64,000 nt of DNA from Ceratotherium simum simum (lineage: Eukaryota; Chordata; Mammalia; Perissodactyla; Rhinocerotidae): the NCBI RefSeq assembly GCF_000283155.1, contig NW_004454177.1:3509468-3573467 (forward strand), read 5' to 3'. Shown here piece after piece: positions 45,461 through 56,799 of the stretch. Position 1 is the first letter of the stretch. Every line of letters starts with the position of its first letter. Under the pieces are notes generated by a model. The model made no database searches and was not told where the DNA came from. It saw only the letters and a program-made list of their open reading frames with translations. A program made the translations under genes and the position numbers.

Positions 45461-45835
45461 GTGGAGTAGGGTTAGTGGGGTCTGTGTTCTGGCAAATCAC
45501 ATCTGCTCCTGTCGTTGGCCCACGTGAGTCAGGTGGAACTGCCCACCCGGCACCGTGAAACCCTTGGTCCCGCTGAGCTTGAAGCCTTACAGTCCTAAGC
45601 TGCAGCTGGGGTTCACATTCGAGGGACTGAGGTTGAAGGAAGCAAGAGCCTGACTGAATGTCCTTATCGCCCCACAGTGTTAACAAGCAGCCAGCCTGCC
45701 AGAGGACTACACTCAGATCCACGTTAAATGAAAATAATCCTCTCTGTCCTTCCTGCCACCTGTTTGGGGGATAAATGGTTCACTCCTAAAGGAGGACGTC
45801 TAGCAGAGCCAGTTTAGAAGCAGAATTGAACTTAG
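45461..45835. other. No feature seen
   Basis: Unassigned DNA. The minus frame 45432-45722 shows no motif. Confidence 0.4.
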
Positions 45836-45846
45836 AAAGGGAACTG

Positions 45847-46398
45847 GCACGCAGCAGGCCACGAAGACGCGCGCCCTCACTCCCTCCTCTTTCTCGACTC
45901 CATCTTCGCGGTAGCAGCAGCGGTGGCCGCGGTTCAGTCGCCAACATGCAGCTCTTTGCGCCCAGAAGCTACACACCCTCGAGGTGACCGGCCAGGAGAC
46001 GGTCGCCCAGATCAGGGCTCAGGTAGCCTCATGGGAGCCAGATCGCTCCAGAAGACCAAGTCGTGCTCCTGGCAGGCGCGCCCCTAGAGGGTGAGGCTAC
46101 CCTGGGCCAGTACTGGGTGGAGGCTCCGACCACTCTGGAAGTAGCCAGCCCCATGCTTGGAGGTCAAGTCCGTGGTTCCCTGGCCCGTGCTGGGGAAGTA
46201 AGAGGTCAGACTCCGAAGGTGGCAGAACAGGAGAAAAAGAAGACAGGCCTGGCCAAGCGGCGGATGCAGTAGAACCGGCACTTTGTCAATGTTGTGCCCA
46301 CCTTTGGCGAGAAGACGGGCCCCAATGCCAACTCTTAAGTTCTTTGTAATCCTGGCTTTCTGTAATACAGCCACTCACTCCAGTCAAAAAAAAAAAAA
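45847..46398 (+). pseudogene. FAU (pseudogene): Processed pseudogene of FAU (ubiquitin-like FUBI fused to ribosomal protein S30)
   Basis: FAU encodes a ubiquitin-like domain fused to ribosomal protein S30, a small-subunit component released by cleavage. This copy is intronless. It carries a 5' UTR (ttctcgactccatcttcgcg), an ATG at 45946, and the native stop position at 46336-46338. A 3' UTR and a 16-18 base poly(A) run (46386-46401) follow. The duplication aaagggaactg flanks it at 45836-45846 and 46399-46409, which is diagnostic of L1-mediated retroposition. It is dead. A small deletion just after position 45957 shifts the frame, further indels occur near 46020-46050, and a TAG at 46270-46272 replaces a Tyr codon after KRRMQ. 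Part of the lysine tract is lost, and the poly(A) signal has decayed to aataca. The frame 46063-46272 keeps [16 protein letters not shown] and SLARAG, and is the readable middle part. Confidence 0.95.
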
Positions 46399-46409
46399 AA
46401 AGGGAACTG

Positions 46410-46864
46410 TTGCCTGATTTTTACTCCTGCCTTAAAGGATGCAATAGGCAGTAGTTTTGCCTAATGCCATTGTGGCCAAGTTTTAGCAGAGAGCAAATAC
46501 ATATGCATGTGGGTTTAGATGTACACGGTCTCGACGCCTCTTAACAGCATATTGCTCAGCCTTGCTGGCTGCAAAGACTATATCTCATGTTAAGAAGCCC
46601 ACCTCCACTGAACAACTCTGTTATAACACAACACAGCCCACTCCCCCCAACACCTATCTCCATTTTATTAGCCTAGGCATAAAGAATACCACTCACACTG
46701 AAATGAGAATGAAAACTGAGATCATCATTGTTTAAAAATACAACCTGCCTCTAATTCTGCAGCCCTGCTCTCATTCCTGACGTGAGAACCTAATTCATTC
46801 CCAACACTTGTCTGGTTTCCATTTACTACTTTGCAGAGGGGATAAGCCGCCATGGCAATTAGTT
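46410..46864. other. No feature seen; start of AT-richer DNA
   Basis: Unique-looking sequence without repeat or coding signal. Base composition becomes clearly AT-richer from here to the window end. Confidence 0.4.
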
Positions 46865-46985
46865 CTTCTTCAAGAAATCTTTGGTGCCTATTATGTGCCA
46901 GGCACTGGAGACAGAATAGAAAGCAAGACGGATCCTGGGCTTGGCCTCCTGGAGTCCACAGTCAAGTAAAAGATATCACAGAGAT
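46865..46985 (-). repeat. L2 LINE 3' end, antisense
   Basis: tggtgcctattatgtgccag, gcactggagacagaatagaa, then ggcctcctggagtccacagt and caagtaaaagatatcac are in antisense L2 order. Confidence 0.85.
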
Positions 46986-47970
46986 AGTGCATTCTCCTTC
47001 TAATAGTTTGGTTCCATCTAACATCGGGTATTTTCTGTATGATATTTCATATACAATTAACTCCCTTACATGGTCACAGTCTAGGCTGGCAGACTGGGTC
47101 AGGGTGGGTGGCAGACTTCAGGGGCATGTGGTTTATGCAATTCTAGAGTTGGGCCCGAGGGCCTTGAGCACTCACTGGCGTGGGTACACACCCAGAATTC
47201 TCAGTCTGGATCTTCTACAGGCCTACACGTAGTGGGAGGCCTGCCACTCTGGCTGCACCTGTGTGGGAACGGGGGGCAGTGGCATTCACCCGCACAAGTA
47301 AAGGCTTGTAGCCGGTACCAAGATAGTAGGGGGACCATGCTCCCTTCTAAAGCAGCATTTTACTAGTGATGGGCTCTAGGCGTCCATTCCGCCAGTCCTC
47401 ACCTGATCTCACAGTTAGTCTAGGCAGGTTCCATGGCACCATGTTATAGAAACAAGCCACTCAGGAAGGAAGTAGCAAAGCTGGGTTAAAACTCAGGGCT
47501 CCTGGCTCCAGGAGGGAAGCACGCTGCGTGAAGGATGCTGGTCAAAGATCACTGTGGGGAGGGGGTAAACTCGTTTAGGTCAAATTGGGTAAAATGTGAA
47601 GCAAGGAGTAAAGAAGTTGCATTTTTTCACCCTTTCACTGTTTCCTTCTCAGTCTCCAATAACAAGAACAACCAAAGAAGCAACACAATTGAACAGGAGG
47701 AAGAGGTAGGAAGATGAGGAATAGGGCTGCATATTCCACCTGGGAGCAAGCATAATCACTTTGGCAATGGAAGGGACGTAGAGAAGGGTCTGCCTCCTCC
47801 GCACAACCACCTCAGGAGATCAAAATAAGAGGATGCCGTTCATATTACCCAGGTGTTTGCAATTTGTAATTTATCAAAAGAACAGTTTTGTCTGAACAGT
47901 AGCATTAAGGCTTCCTATGAATCATTATGAAATGACTCCAGGATATTATAAAGGTATTTGAAGGTAAAAA
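46986..47970. other. No gene seen; possible MIR trace at 47440-47515
   Basis: aagtagcaaagctgggttaa, aactcagggctcctggctcc may be an antisense MIR end. The 126-codon frame 46852-47232 runs out of an L2 and has no recognisable content. Confidence 0.4.
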
Positions 47971-47975
47971 AAAAA

Positions 47976-48083
47976 GTATGTGCATATGTACGTGTATGTA
48001 CGTGTATATATGTGTGTGTGTCTCTCTATATATACATACACACGTGTGTTTGTGTGCACGCACACATTCACAAACATATATAT
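47976..48083. repeat. Compound (TG/TA/CA)n microsatellite
   Basis: Alternating purine-pyrimidine DNA: tatgtacgtgtatgtacgtg, gtgtgtgtgt, tctctctatatata, then acacacgtgtg and cacgcacacattcacaaaca. It is partly self-complementary. Confidence 0.9.
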
Positions 48084-48119
48084 TTCAACATAATGTTGGG
48101 GCAGTTCTCTTTTTCAGCT

Positions 48120-48240
48120 CAATAGAACAATAATTCATCGAGCAGCTTCCATCTGCCAGGTAGGATATTAGGCACTATAGAGGGCAGAAAGAAAAATTGG
48201 ACATAACTTCTACTTTCAAAAAGTTTATATTCTGGTGCAT
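48120..48240 (-). repeat. L2 LINE 3' end, antisense
   Basis: aataattcatcgagcagctt, ccatctgccaggtaggatat, taggcactatagagggcaga and tcaaaaagtttatattctgg are an antisense L2 tail. Confidence 0.75.
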
Positions 48241-48559
48241 TTAATTTTCCCTTCTAAAGGAAAACGTTTAAATTTTATCTCATAGCAACTTTTAGGAGCT
48301 TGTGCCCTCTCAAGGAATTCAGAATAGCAAAAGGAATAGGATAGCAGGATTTCTATTCACCCAGGACAGATTTCTTACTATTCCTAGCTAAATGAGGATG
48401 GGTTACACTCAAGAACTGTACTCCACAGGGGGCTATGTCCAAGTTTGAAAAACCAGAAGAGATGCTTACTTGCTAGCTTCAATGGTAACAAAAGTTTTGT
48501 ATTGAGTATTGCATGGTTTAACACTCAGTCGTTTCCATTCTTGTTCTTCCAGGTTCCAG
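48241..48559. other. No feature seen
   Basis: AT-rich unique sequence. The frame starting at 48445 leads into the L3/CR1 fragment and is not a gene. Confidence 0.4.
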
Positions 48560-48880
48560 GGAAAAGTCTTAATTTAGAAGAATTAAGTTATCTTAATTTG
48601 GAAAAGACTAAAGAAAGATGTGGTAGCTGTCTTCAAATGCTTAAGATCTTTCCTATGTTGCTCCACAACCAGGATCAATGGATAGAAGTTACAGGCTGAT
48701 TTTAGCTCAAATAAGAAAGAATTTATGAGTTGCCTCAGGAGATAATGAGCTCCCCAGCACTGGAAGTATGCAAGCAGATGGATGGCCATCTGCCAGGACT
48801 GTCATAGAAGGTGTTCCAGCATTGGATTAGGAGGTTGAATGAGGTACCTTCCATCTCTAAATTCTTGGATTCTCAGTCTG
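48560..48880 (+). repeat. L3/CR1 LINE 3' end
   Basis: agatggatggccatctgcca, aggactgtcatagaaggtgt, attggattaggaggttgaat and ctctaaattcttggattct reproduce the CR1-type 3' end, including a decayed terminal attctatg-like repeat. Confidence 0.78.
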
Positions 48881-49804
48881 TCTCCTGGGCCTAGGGCTAA
48901 AAGGAAATTTCAATCTTTGGAGAAATGTAACACTTATTGTTGAAAGTAAAAAAATGTGCCTTATGTATTTGGGCCTTTCTCTTTAGATGCATGAACACTT
49001 TTCTTTAAGCAGTGAAGATATTTAATACTAGGAAATGCAATAGTTACTTAAGTGCTCTATTGACAAAGGTAATATTATTGACACACTCAAGTGTTACTAG
49101 GTAAATAGCATTAATGGCCTTGTCAAGAAAGGGAATCTATTTACATGAAAGGACAATAGTTCCAAAATAAGACCCGTCAGAATAGATGAGCATCGTGCTT
49201 GTTTTTTAAATGACTTCTTATAATACAAACACAGGAATATACATTCAGGAATGAAAACAGTGAGTGGAGTAAAAATGAAAAGTATCTCAATATATCTACT
49301 GCTTTTAGGCCTGGGAGTCACACTGTGCCTCCTGCTGAGGAAGCATGGTGTTCTTCCTGCATTTTCCAGAAGTATGCACTTGGGTGAGCTCAGCACAGAC
49401 AATAACACCTTGTTCTTGGGAACACAAACTGACTCCAGTCACCCTCCCCCAGTCCGATGGATGAACTGCTCTTCAAATGCAGTTAATAAGGCCCACTGTA
49501 GAGGCGATGTGGTTGACTTAAAAAACTTGGCGGGGAAAGAGGAATAGAGAAACTAAATTGAGAAAAAAGCAACAGTAGACCCAAGCAAAAATACCTACAC
49601 ATAAATACTTAGACATTTAATAACCAAAATAGAAAGTAAGTTCTCTCTCTCCCAACCTCCAAAGACAAGTTTTTTATTTTTCAGTAGTGTCATAAGGATC
49701 TGCTTTATGTATAGTTGGATAAAGAAGTGGATGAAGGCAGGGAGGAGAAAGTTTATTAATAATAGAAGTTACTTCTGAGGCTGTGTTTTCCATCTTCAGC
49801 TGGG
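48881..49804. other. No confirmed gene; candidate 98-codon frame at 49251-49547
   Basis: This stretch lacks recognisable repeats. The plus frame 49251-49547 begins with a short basic segment, then a hydrophobic run (ISIYLLLLGLGVTLCLLL, residues 12-29) followed by RK. That is the shape of a signal-anchor. No family was recognised and no splice context is evident, so it is not called as a gene. Confidence 0.3.
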
Positions 49805-49930
49805 TTTAGTGAACAATCGCTCAGTGGCTCCCAGGTGCGGGGCCCTGTCCTGGATGCTGGGGGTGCACCTGTGAGCAGACGTGGCCCCTGCCCTCGGGAG
49901 CTCCCTCACCCCTACGAGGCATGGAGAGGC
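49805..49930 (-). repeat. L2 LINE 3' end, antisense
   Basis: gtgaacaatcgctcagtggc, tgtcctggatgctgggggtg, cacctgtgagcagacgtggc and ccctgccctcgggagctccc are in antisense L2 order. Confidence 0.72.
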
Positions 49931-50149
49931 ACTCCGGTAGGAGTCAACTCAGTAGCTTCAGTGCTCAGCTCAACCCTGCTGCCCTGCAGTTTACTCGTTA
50001 AAAACAGAATAAATCTGAACGCGTGGAGCCAATACAGTAGGATCCATATCTTACATATAAATATACACAAATGGCAGTAAGAGTTCTCAGGATAAACACT
50101 GCTCAGTTCTGTCATCGTGTAGCTGGTAGTCCGTCTCACCACCACTCTT

Positions 50150-50345
50150 CATAACAGCTAACATTTGTGCAGCACTCCACAGTTTACCAAGTGCTGTCAC
50201 AGCCACGGCCATATTTGTTCCTCATCACAGCCCAGGGAGTTGTGTTAGCCTCATTTCAAAGATAGGAAAGTAACCCATTCAGTAGTAAATTACGAGCCTT
50301 CAAGTTGTATTTTCTGATTTTAAACCAGAAATTCCCCTTCCACTC
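50150..50345 (-). repeat. MIR SINE, antisense
   Basis: agctaacatttgtgcagcac, gtttaccaagtgctgtcaca, cctcatcacagcccagggag and gatttt-type end. A second, weaker MIR-like piece follows at about 50395-50500 (ttggttaagtgatctacaac). Confidence 0.78.
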
Positions 50346-52465
50346 CTGTTATATTTTACCCACCACCGGCCACCATGATGTAACACGTACAGATCCTGAG
50401 GTACAAAGAGCTGACCTAAACAAAGTTATGCCGCTTCTTGGTTAAGTGATCTACAACCCAAACTCGGGCTTCTTCAAGCTCCAGGCTTTTCCTCTTAGCT
50501 GAGCCAAGCCACCAATTCTGCCTTGAGCCAAATGAAAAGATCAAAACGTTCTTTGTGGAATGAAAAACGTAGATGAGACCAAACTAGCTGGAAAATTCAA
50601 CCTATCACTTGAAATAAGAGCAAAAATTAAATCTTACTTTTAAATCAATCTTACCTTTAAAATAAGTTCCAGTGTATTTCATTTCTCTCTTTCTTATTTT
50701 GTGCCTTGTTTTCTATGTGTCTCCCCCAGGGGCAGGGCTAATGCTGATTAATAGAAAATATTTGGAAAGCCTCCCCTAGGATGACATACACTGTCCCTTG
50801 TACATTTTTTTCAGTCACTAGGGCTGAAACCAAACTCCACAAGCATTCTAGATTCTGAATCAAGTCAGCACCACGCTATTCTCTGTAACAGAGCACACAG
50901 CTGACATTTAATAAATGTTAGATAATAAAAATAGAAGCAGTACTTCAAAGTCACAATATCTGAGGAATCCCGTTCGGCATAAAGTAACGTAAACAAGCTG
51001 CCATCACCCATCCGGATTTGCGCAGATAGGCACCCACCCCGTGGCTGTTACAGAAGACAGGTCCAGCTGGTTTCCCACCGGACACACTGGACAGCATCTT
51101 CCACCCAACACCAAGAGAGAGAAAAACAGGCTCTTCTGCTCAGCTCTCTTCCCTAATTATACTTTGGGTCTAAATGAAGAAAATACAGCACACATGTTCA
51201 GAAATAATTTAGATGTAAATGAAAAGCAACAGAGTGGAGGGTTTCATCACATTATCAGTGGCAGGGTCAGAAGAAATGGACAGATGGGAGCACCAAATTA
51301 TCTACGATGGCATGAAACAGAGAAAGAGATTCAGAACCAGAGATGAGTCAAGAAATTAAGCTTGGTTTCCATGTTAATTCAAAACTGTTTGTTTGGGGGC
51401 TGAAGGAAGGAAGAGGCAATGATAACTCCAGCAGAGAAACTGCTCATTAATATCCCAGCAAAACAATAACCTCAGATAATAGGAAATATTATGATGTCTC
51501 CCGAGAACAGAGAGAAATTCAGATTTACTCTCCCATCCATGGAGTTCAGTTTAATAGAATATATTCAACAGAGCTGAATTAATATCAACAAGACTAAACC
51601 AATAATTAGGGGAAATGCTTCACACTACTGACATCTGAAAACCAACCAACCAGTTACAAAAGCAGGTGGAGAGATTTAGGTGGTCTTATTCCTCTGCAAG
51701 TTACACTGGTGGTTTGTGGTTCCACCTGCCCAGTGGGGGGAATGAGTTAGGAGGTGGGGACTAGGAAGCAGAGGGAATGCGAGGTGGGTGGGGATGCTCC
51801 CTTGGTGCAAAGCTATCGAAGGCTGCTGTTGGGTTTATTACAGTGTTTTATGAAGCAATACAAGAGATTACCCAGACCTCTTCAACTAACGCCAGGATTG
51901 CACTAGACATATAACAAATAGTTTGTAAAAGGTTACCAAATCTTCTAGATGACTGAACCTAAATAAATGGTCTCCTGTCTAGGATTTGGTGCCCTATCAT
52001 TTCATAGTACTGGTCTAACCTGAGCCAACACATCGATAAAAAGCACGAGGTTAGGACTAGAATCTAGGAAACTCCTCGTTACTTTCACACACTTTACAAA
52101 CTGTCTTTCTATCTTTTAGTTACCAAAGAGCATAGGGATATTATGAAGGTTTGGGTCAGCTACCTTGTGCTAAATAAGACTGCTCTCCACTCTCTTAATA
52201 TTACTGGACCTTTGGCAGAGGGGGAGAAACATCGAAACTCAACACACAGCTCCCGGCATCTTGCTGGGCCCTCATGCAGCTGTGAGATGCTGAAGCACCT
52301 CAGGTCTTGGGCCTCACTGGGCACATGCCTCATGAAGGGAAAAACAATACTGCTGCCAAACTGACCTCACTGACAGTAAGAGCATCAGCAGATCCTATCA
52401 AGATTCTTAAAAAATGCAGCCACTAACAAACCCTATGTTTTCACAGCATGTTCCAACAATGTCAT
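50346..52465. other. Mostly unique AT-rich DNA, no gene
   Basis: A weak L2/MIR tail lies near 50870-50935 (tttaataaatgttagataat). The frame 51041-51346 (101 codons) has no recognisable motif. Positions 51350-51660 are AT-rich and repeat-free. Confidence 0.4.
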
Positions 52466-52580
52466 TGCCCAGTGTTCCTCAACTTGGTGCTGCAGACTTT
52501 CTGGGCTGTTGACAACCCAAACACCAAGTGTAGTAATGAGCTCTCACTAGGTGTTTGGTGCTGCCCCTAAGGGCAGGTGA
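52466..52580. repeat. Possible MER5-like hAT fragment
   Basis: cccagtgttcctcaacttgg, tgctgcagactttctgggct and gttgaca resemble one end of MER5-type elements. No opposite end was seen. Confidence 0.4.
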
Positions 52581-52594
52581 GAAGTAACAAATGG

Positions 52595-52840
52595 CTAATT
52601 GTTATCATTTATCAGGTGTTGACTATGTGCCAGGCACTACACTCTCCAGGCATTGTGTCATTGTAGTCAGTACAACCCTATGAGGTGGTACTATTATTAT
52701 CCCCACTTTGTAGATGATGAAACTGAGCCTTAGAGAAATTAACCAACCTGCCCAATGTCATATAAGTTAGTAAGTGGCAGAGCCAGGACTGTCTAATGTC
52801 CAAAGTCCGTGTTCTTGATCCACTCTACCACATATACCAA
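52595..52840 (-). repeat. MIR SINE, antisense, nearly full length
   Basis: tattgactatgtgcc-like start, then aaccctatgaggtggtacta, ttattatccccactttgtag, atgatgaaactgagccttag, agttagtaagtggcagagcc and gttcttgatccactctacca. One of the best-kept MIRs here. Confidence 0.95.
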
Positions 52841-52974
52841 TTAGAGATCCAAAAACATGGACTGGCTTACTGTATGCGAGTCCTTATGACAGGAGATGTG
52901 TGAGCATCTCCAGTGTAAGCAGAGGATGGACGAAGGCACTGAACCACTCGGATGGGGACAGGGTAGGTGATCTG

Positions 52975-53400
52975 AGGTAATTCACATGCCATGAAATTCA
53001 CCATTTTAAAGTGTACAATTCAATGAGTTTTAGTATATTTGCAAGGTTGTATATCTATCACCACTACCCAATTCCAGAACATTTTCATCACCACCAAAAA
53101 ATTCCAGAATATTTTATTCACTCCATACCCACTAGCATTCTCCCCTCTCCCCAGTCTCTGGCAACCAGTAATCTACTTTCGGTCTCTTTGGACTTACCTC
53201 TTCTAGACATTTCATATAAATGAATCATACAATATGTGATCTTTTGTAACTGGCTTCTTCACTTAACATCAAGTTTTCAAGGTCCACCATATTGTAGCAG
53301 GTATCAGTACTTCATTCCTTTTTATGGTCAAATAATATTCCACTGTATGGAAATGCCACATTTTGTTTATCCATTGATCAGTAGATGGACTCTAAAAGTA
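52975..53400 (-). repeat. L1 LINE 3' region (L1M), antisense
   Basis: ttcaccattttaaagtgtac, gaacattttcatcaccacca, acatttcatataaatgaatc, atacaatatgtgatcttttg and attccactgtatggaaatgc follow the antisense L1 3' UTR and ORF2 end. Confidence 0.93.
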
Positions 53401-53439
53401 CTTTCAACTCTGAGATTTTCGGAACACAAAGCTCCTGTC

Positions 53440-54010
53440 CTTAATCCAGCTGGGACAACTTACACGCATCTGCACTCCAGGACTGTATCTGCAACTTCTT
53501 GGTGGACATCCCTAAGTGGATATACTGCTGCCTAAAACAGCACAGCCAAATTAAGCTAATTTTTCCCTCAAAGCCTCTTTCTCCTGCATGCTTCCCTACT
53601 TCTGTTAATGGTAATACAATCTCTCTTAGGTTCTTTTTTTTTTTTTTTTACCACTCCCTCTCCTGTATGTTGCATATTAACTTACACGCCAACGTCTGCA
53701 AATTCCACCTTAACTATAGCATTTTCCCTGTTCTGTGACTTCACCAGTTAGAGCCTCTTGGTGGATGTCACAGCACCTTCCACTCATCTCTCCACCTCCT
53801 AACTCACCGTGGTCTACTCTACCCCTCCCAGTGCAGTTCAGTGGCTGAATTAATCTCTTCCATATTCAGCTATGTCCAAACCACTCCCAAGATCGAACCC
53901 CTTAGTCCAGCATAAGTTATCTGCAATTTAGTAAGTGAGAAAGGCAGAAAAGTGATGTTCATGTACTTGTCTTCACTGTTGGGATTGTGAACACTCTTCA
54001 GGGCAGAAGC
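53440..54010 (+). repeat. L2/CR1-clade LINE fragment
   Basis: tgctgcctaaaacagcacag, cccctacttctgttaatggt-like and the end gattgtgaacactcttcagg followed by gcagaagctat are sense L2 phrases. A T-run at 53636-53650 interrupts it. Confidence 0.65.
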
Positions 54011-54034
54011 TATTTCCACAGGGGGGTAATCAAG

Positions 54035-54275
54035 ACGAGGCTTTGGTGGAAGACAGACCTTGTCTTGAATCTTGAACCCTGTCTTGACCTCGTTCCTGTT
54101 CCACTAGGAACATCCGAATCACCACTAGCTTCAGTCACCTCATCTGTGAAAAAGGAGAAAACCACTTATCTCTCGGGATGCTTGTGAAGACGAGAGGTAA
54201 TGTAGTAAAGTGTACAGCACTTGACATGTACCCTGACATGTTCCTACTCAACAAACTGTAGCTACTACTTTTCAT
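54035..54275 (+). repeat. MIR SINE
   Basis: gcttcagtcacctcatctgt, gaaaaaggagaaaaccactt, tgcttgtgaagacgagaggt and gtacagcacttgacatgtac are in sense MIR order. Confidence 0.75.
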
Positions 54276-54429
54276 ACTCATCGTTGAATCCTCTGCAAGA
54301 TGGGGCACACTACTCTGCACAGAGTGGGCACTCGAAAACGCTTGTACTACTAAGTGGAAATGCGGGGGTCAGGTGGGCCACAAGGAAAACCACAACTGTA
54401 GGAAGAATCAGGCAAAGAGAACAGTGACC

Positions 54430-54850
54430 AGCGGCTGCAGGAAACGAGAAGGATGAGCTTAGAAAGATGAGCAGGACATGGATAGAGAGAGGAGGAGGTG
54501 CGTTTTAGACCGACATAAGAGCCCAGGTTGAGGCAGGACCTGGAACACCAGGTGAGGGAGACAGGGAGGAGGCTAAGTCTTACTAGGAGAGGGCTCATGA
54601 TGGGTAGTAGTGGGAAACAAAATTGGCCGGATAAATTATGAACATCTCAGAAACTGAGCAGAATTTAATCTTGATACAGCAGTAACCATAAAGCCATCGT
54701 AGGTTCTTGGGCAGGCAAGTAACATGAGGAAAGTGATGTTTTTCAGAAAACTGGATGGGTAGCCACGTGCACGACAGACGGAAGAGCTGGAGGCGGCAGT
54801 TCCCAAGGGAGTTTTAGATGCCCACACGCGCGGCACAATGACCAGCTGAC
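54430..54850 (-). repeat. L2/CR1-clade LINE, antisense
   Basis: aatttaatcttgatacagca, aagccatcgtaggttcttgg, gcaagtaacatgaggaaagt and gatgtttttcagaaaactgg follow the antisense L2 C-terminal order. Confidence 0.65.
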
Positions 54851-56044
54851 AGTGGGACTAGAGCAAGGGGCACATCAGAAAGGCACTGAAAGAAAAAACA
54901 TCACAGGCCCTAGTCACAAATACTGTAAATGATCCCAACCTTCACCCTCCTTTCCCTAAGGCCTACATTTTAGTGTTTTCCTCAAACCAACTTCAAACAC
55001 CCGGCTCCTCCAAGTCTTTGTTTTCTGAAACAAAGCTGGGAATCAGTTAACCAATTAATCAATCAACTCTTTAGTCACAGCTGCCACGCTGTTCTGGCCC
55101 AAGATAGAAAGATTCCTGCGTACTCTAATCTGCCCAGGTGTGCCCAGTCTTAACTGCAGTTCAGCTCAGAACTTCTCTGGAGAAAGAGAAGAGTTGAGAA
55201 CATTAAGTTAATCAATTGCAACTCATGTTTAAAGATCCAAAACCTTCCCACACACTCCTATTAGAGTGCAAATACCTCCACGGGAAGCAAACATCAGGCT
55301 CCATATGTATTGCAGCTAAACGTCACTGACTGCCCAATCAGGTTAGAATTTATCCTGAAAAGGCCAATTTCTAAAAAAGAAAAAAGTCGAGAATATTTGG
55401 GTTTTTCTTTCGGTAGGTGGCAAGGCAAAGGAACTGTTTTGTCCCACCTCTCTTCCTTTCACTTGAGCTGTTAGTTATAAATATCTGATTGCACGAAAGC
55501 TTCCAAGAACTCCAGGACCTATTCCTGCTGGCTGGACCAGTTTTTCTGATGGTACATTTGCTTGCTAAATAATCGACCCAGCTAGCTCATGTTCTGAGCG
55601 CTCAACTTCTGTGAATTCTCTAAATTTCATAAACCTTTCAGAACAGGCCATCACTCAGGGCATGAGCAGGAACTGAGATAAGACCTGTCAGTCACCCCTC
55701 AGCCAATGCTCAAAAAGTCTCCTCTGAACCAAGAATGTCAGATCTTCTTCTACAAAAGCCCCCCAAGTTTCCTATAAACTGGCAGTGAAATCAGGACAAA
55801 AGAAAAAAATGAAAATGATGCTTCATCAGACTGTAGGTAATACTGAACCAGAGGAACCTATCCCAAGGGTAGATATTCCAAGGAATAGGAGATAAAGAGA
55901 TTTCCAGAGATAGACTTCAGTGATATTAAAATTATACTATTATACTATTATTTGGAGCAACACGTGAGGTCAGGAAAGGATAGAGCTTACCTGAGACTAC
56001 CCAGCAAGCCAGAGGTAAGCTGTCTCTACGTTCCTGTGTTATCA
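54851..56044. other. No feature recognised
   Basis: About 1.2 kb of balanced-composition DNA without assignable repeat, coding frame or RNA gene. A short (ATACT)-like tract lies at 55928-55950. Confidence 0.4.
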
Positions 56045-56180
56045 ATTTTACAGACTGTCAGAGTTGGAGAGCCCTCAGAGAGAATCATCACCCAACCTCC
56101 TCAGTCTAAGATGAGAAAACAGAGGCCCAGATAAGGTAAACGACTTGTTCTAGCTTACACAACCAGCTAATATCAAAACA
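56045..56180 (+). repeat. L3/CR1- or MIR-like tail
   Basis: ttacagactgtcagagttgg, then gatgagaaaacagaggccca and gtaaacgacttgttctagct resemble the common old repeat reading gagttggaaggacctt ... acagatgaggaaactgagg. The family is uncertain. Confidence 0.6.
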
Positions 56181-56538
56181 GAGAGTACAAGGAGCTCAAC
56201 TTTGGTGTGGTCTTGCTTCCTTGGTCCTACGAATGGCCCTCTCCCTATGGACAGGAGGGGAAGGCAGAGAGAAATCCCAGAAACCCTGACATACACTGGA
56301 CTTTGGGCCATGATGTCTCGGCTAAGGGTTCGAGTTCTCCTGAAAAGGTGTCAAAGTACTACTATGATTTGCATATGAAAATCGCTTATGCTCTTCAGTG
56401 CAGCAGACATGGCAATCAATGCATTTTTAGGAAGATAAAACACAAACTCTCAATAAATAACTACAATACAACTCAGTCTCCCATTAATTAAAAAGAATGT
56501 AAGCAACTCGTATATTTTAAGAGAATAAAGATGTTTCA
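56181..56538. other. No feature seen apart from left ERE duplication
   Basis: AT-rich unique DNA ending in the left target-site duplication at 56519-56538. Confidence 0.4.
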
Positions 56539-56799
56539 GGGCCAGCCAGTTGGCATAGCGGTTAAGTTTGTGCACCCTGCTTCAGTGGCCGGGGTTCACA
56601 GGTTTGGATCCCAGACACAGACCTATGCACTGCTCATCAAGCCATGCTGTGGCAGCATCCCACATACAAAATGGAGGAAGATGGGCACAGATGTTAGCTC
56701 AGCAACAATTCTCCTCAAGCAAAAAGAAGACTGGCAACAGATGTTAGCTCAGGGCCAATCTTCCTCACCAAAAAAAAAAAAAAAAACCCAAAACCAAAA
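56539..56799 (+). mobile_element. ERE SINE, full length, with 20-bp target-site duplication
   Basis: It starts gggccagccagttggcatag with tRNA box A (tggcatagcggttaag) and box B (ggttcacaggtttggatccc). It has the doubled tail (gttagctcag twice) and a poly(A) run from 56769. The perfect duplication aagagaataaagatgtttca lies at 56519-56538 and 56800-56819. The frame 56531-56809 is a translation of the SINE. Confidence 0.97.

Noticed and set aside
46063..46272. 69-codon frame resembling a FUBI-S30 precursor
   Set aside because: It is the readable middle of the FAU processed pseudogene. The start region is frameshifted and a stop interrupts the S30 part.
48445..48699. 84-codon frame with an apparent 3' splice-site-like ttcttgttcttccag at its middle
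   Set aside because: The second half lies in an L3/CR1 3' end. No matching exon partner is visible, so the splice-like motif is probably chance.
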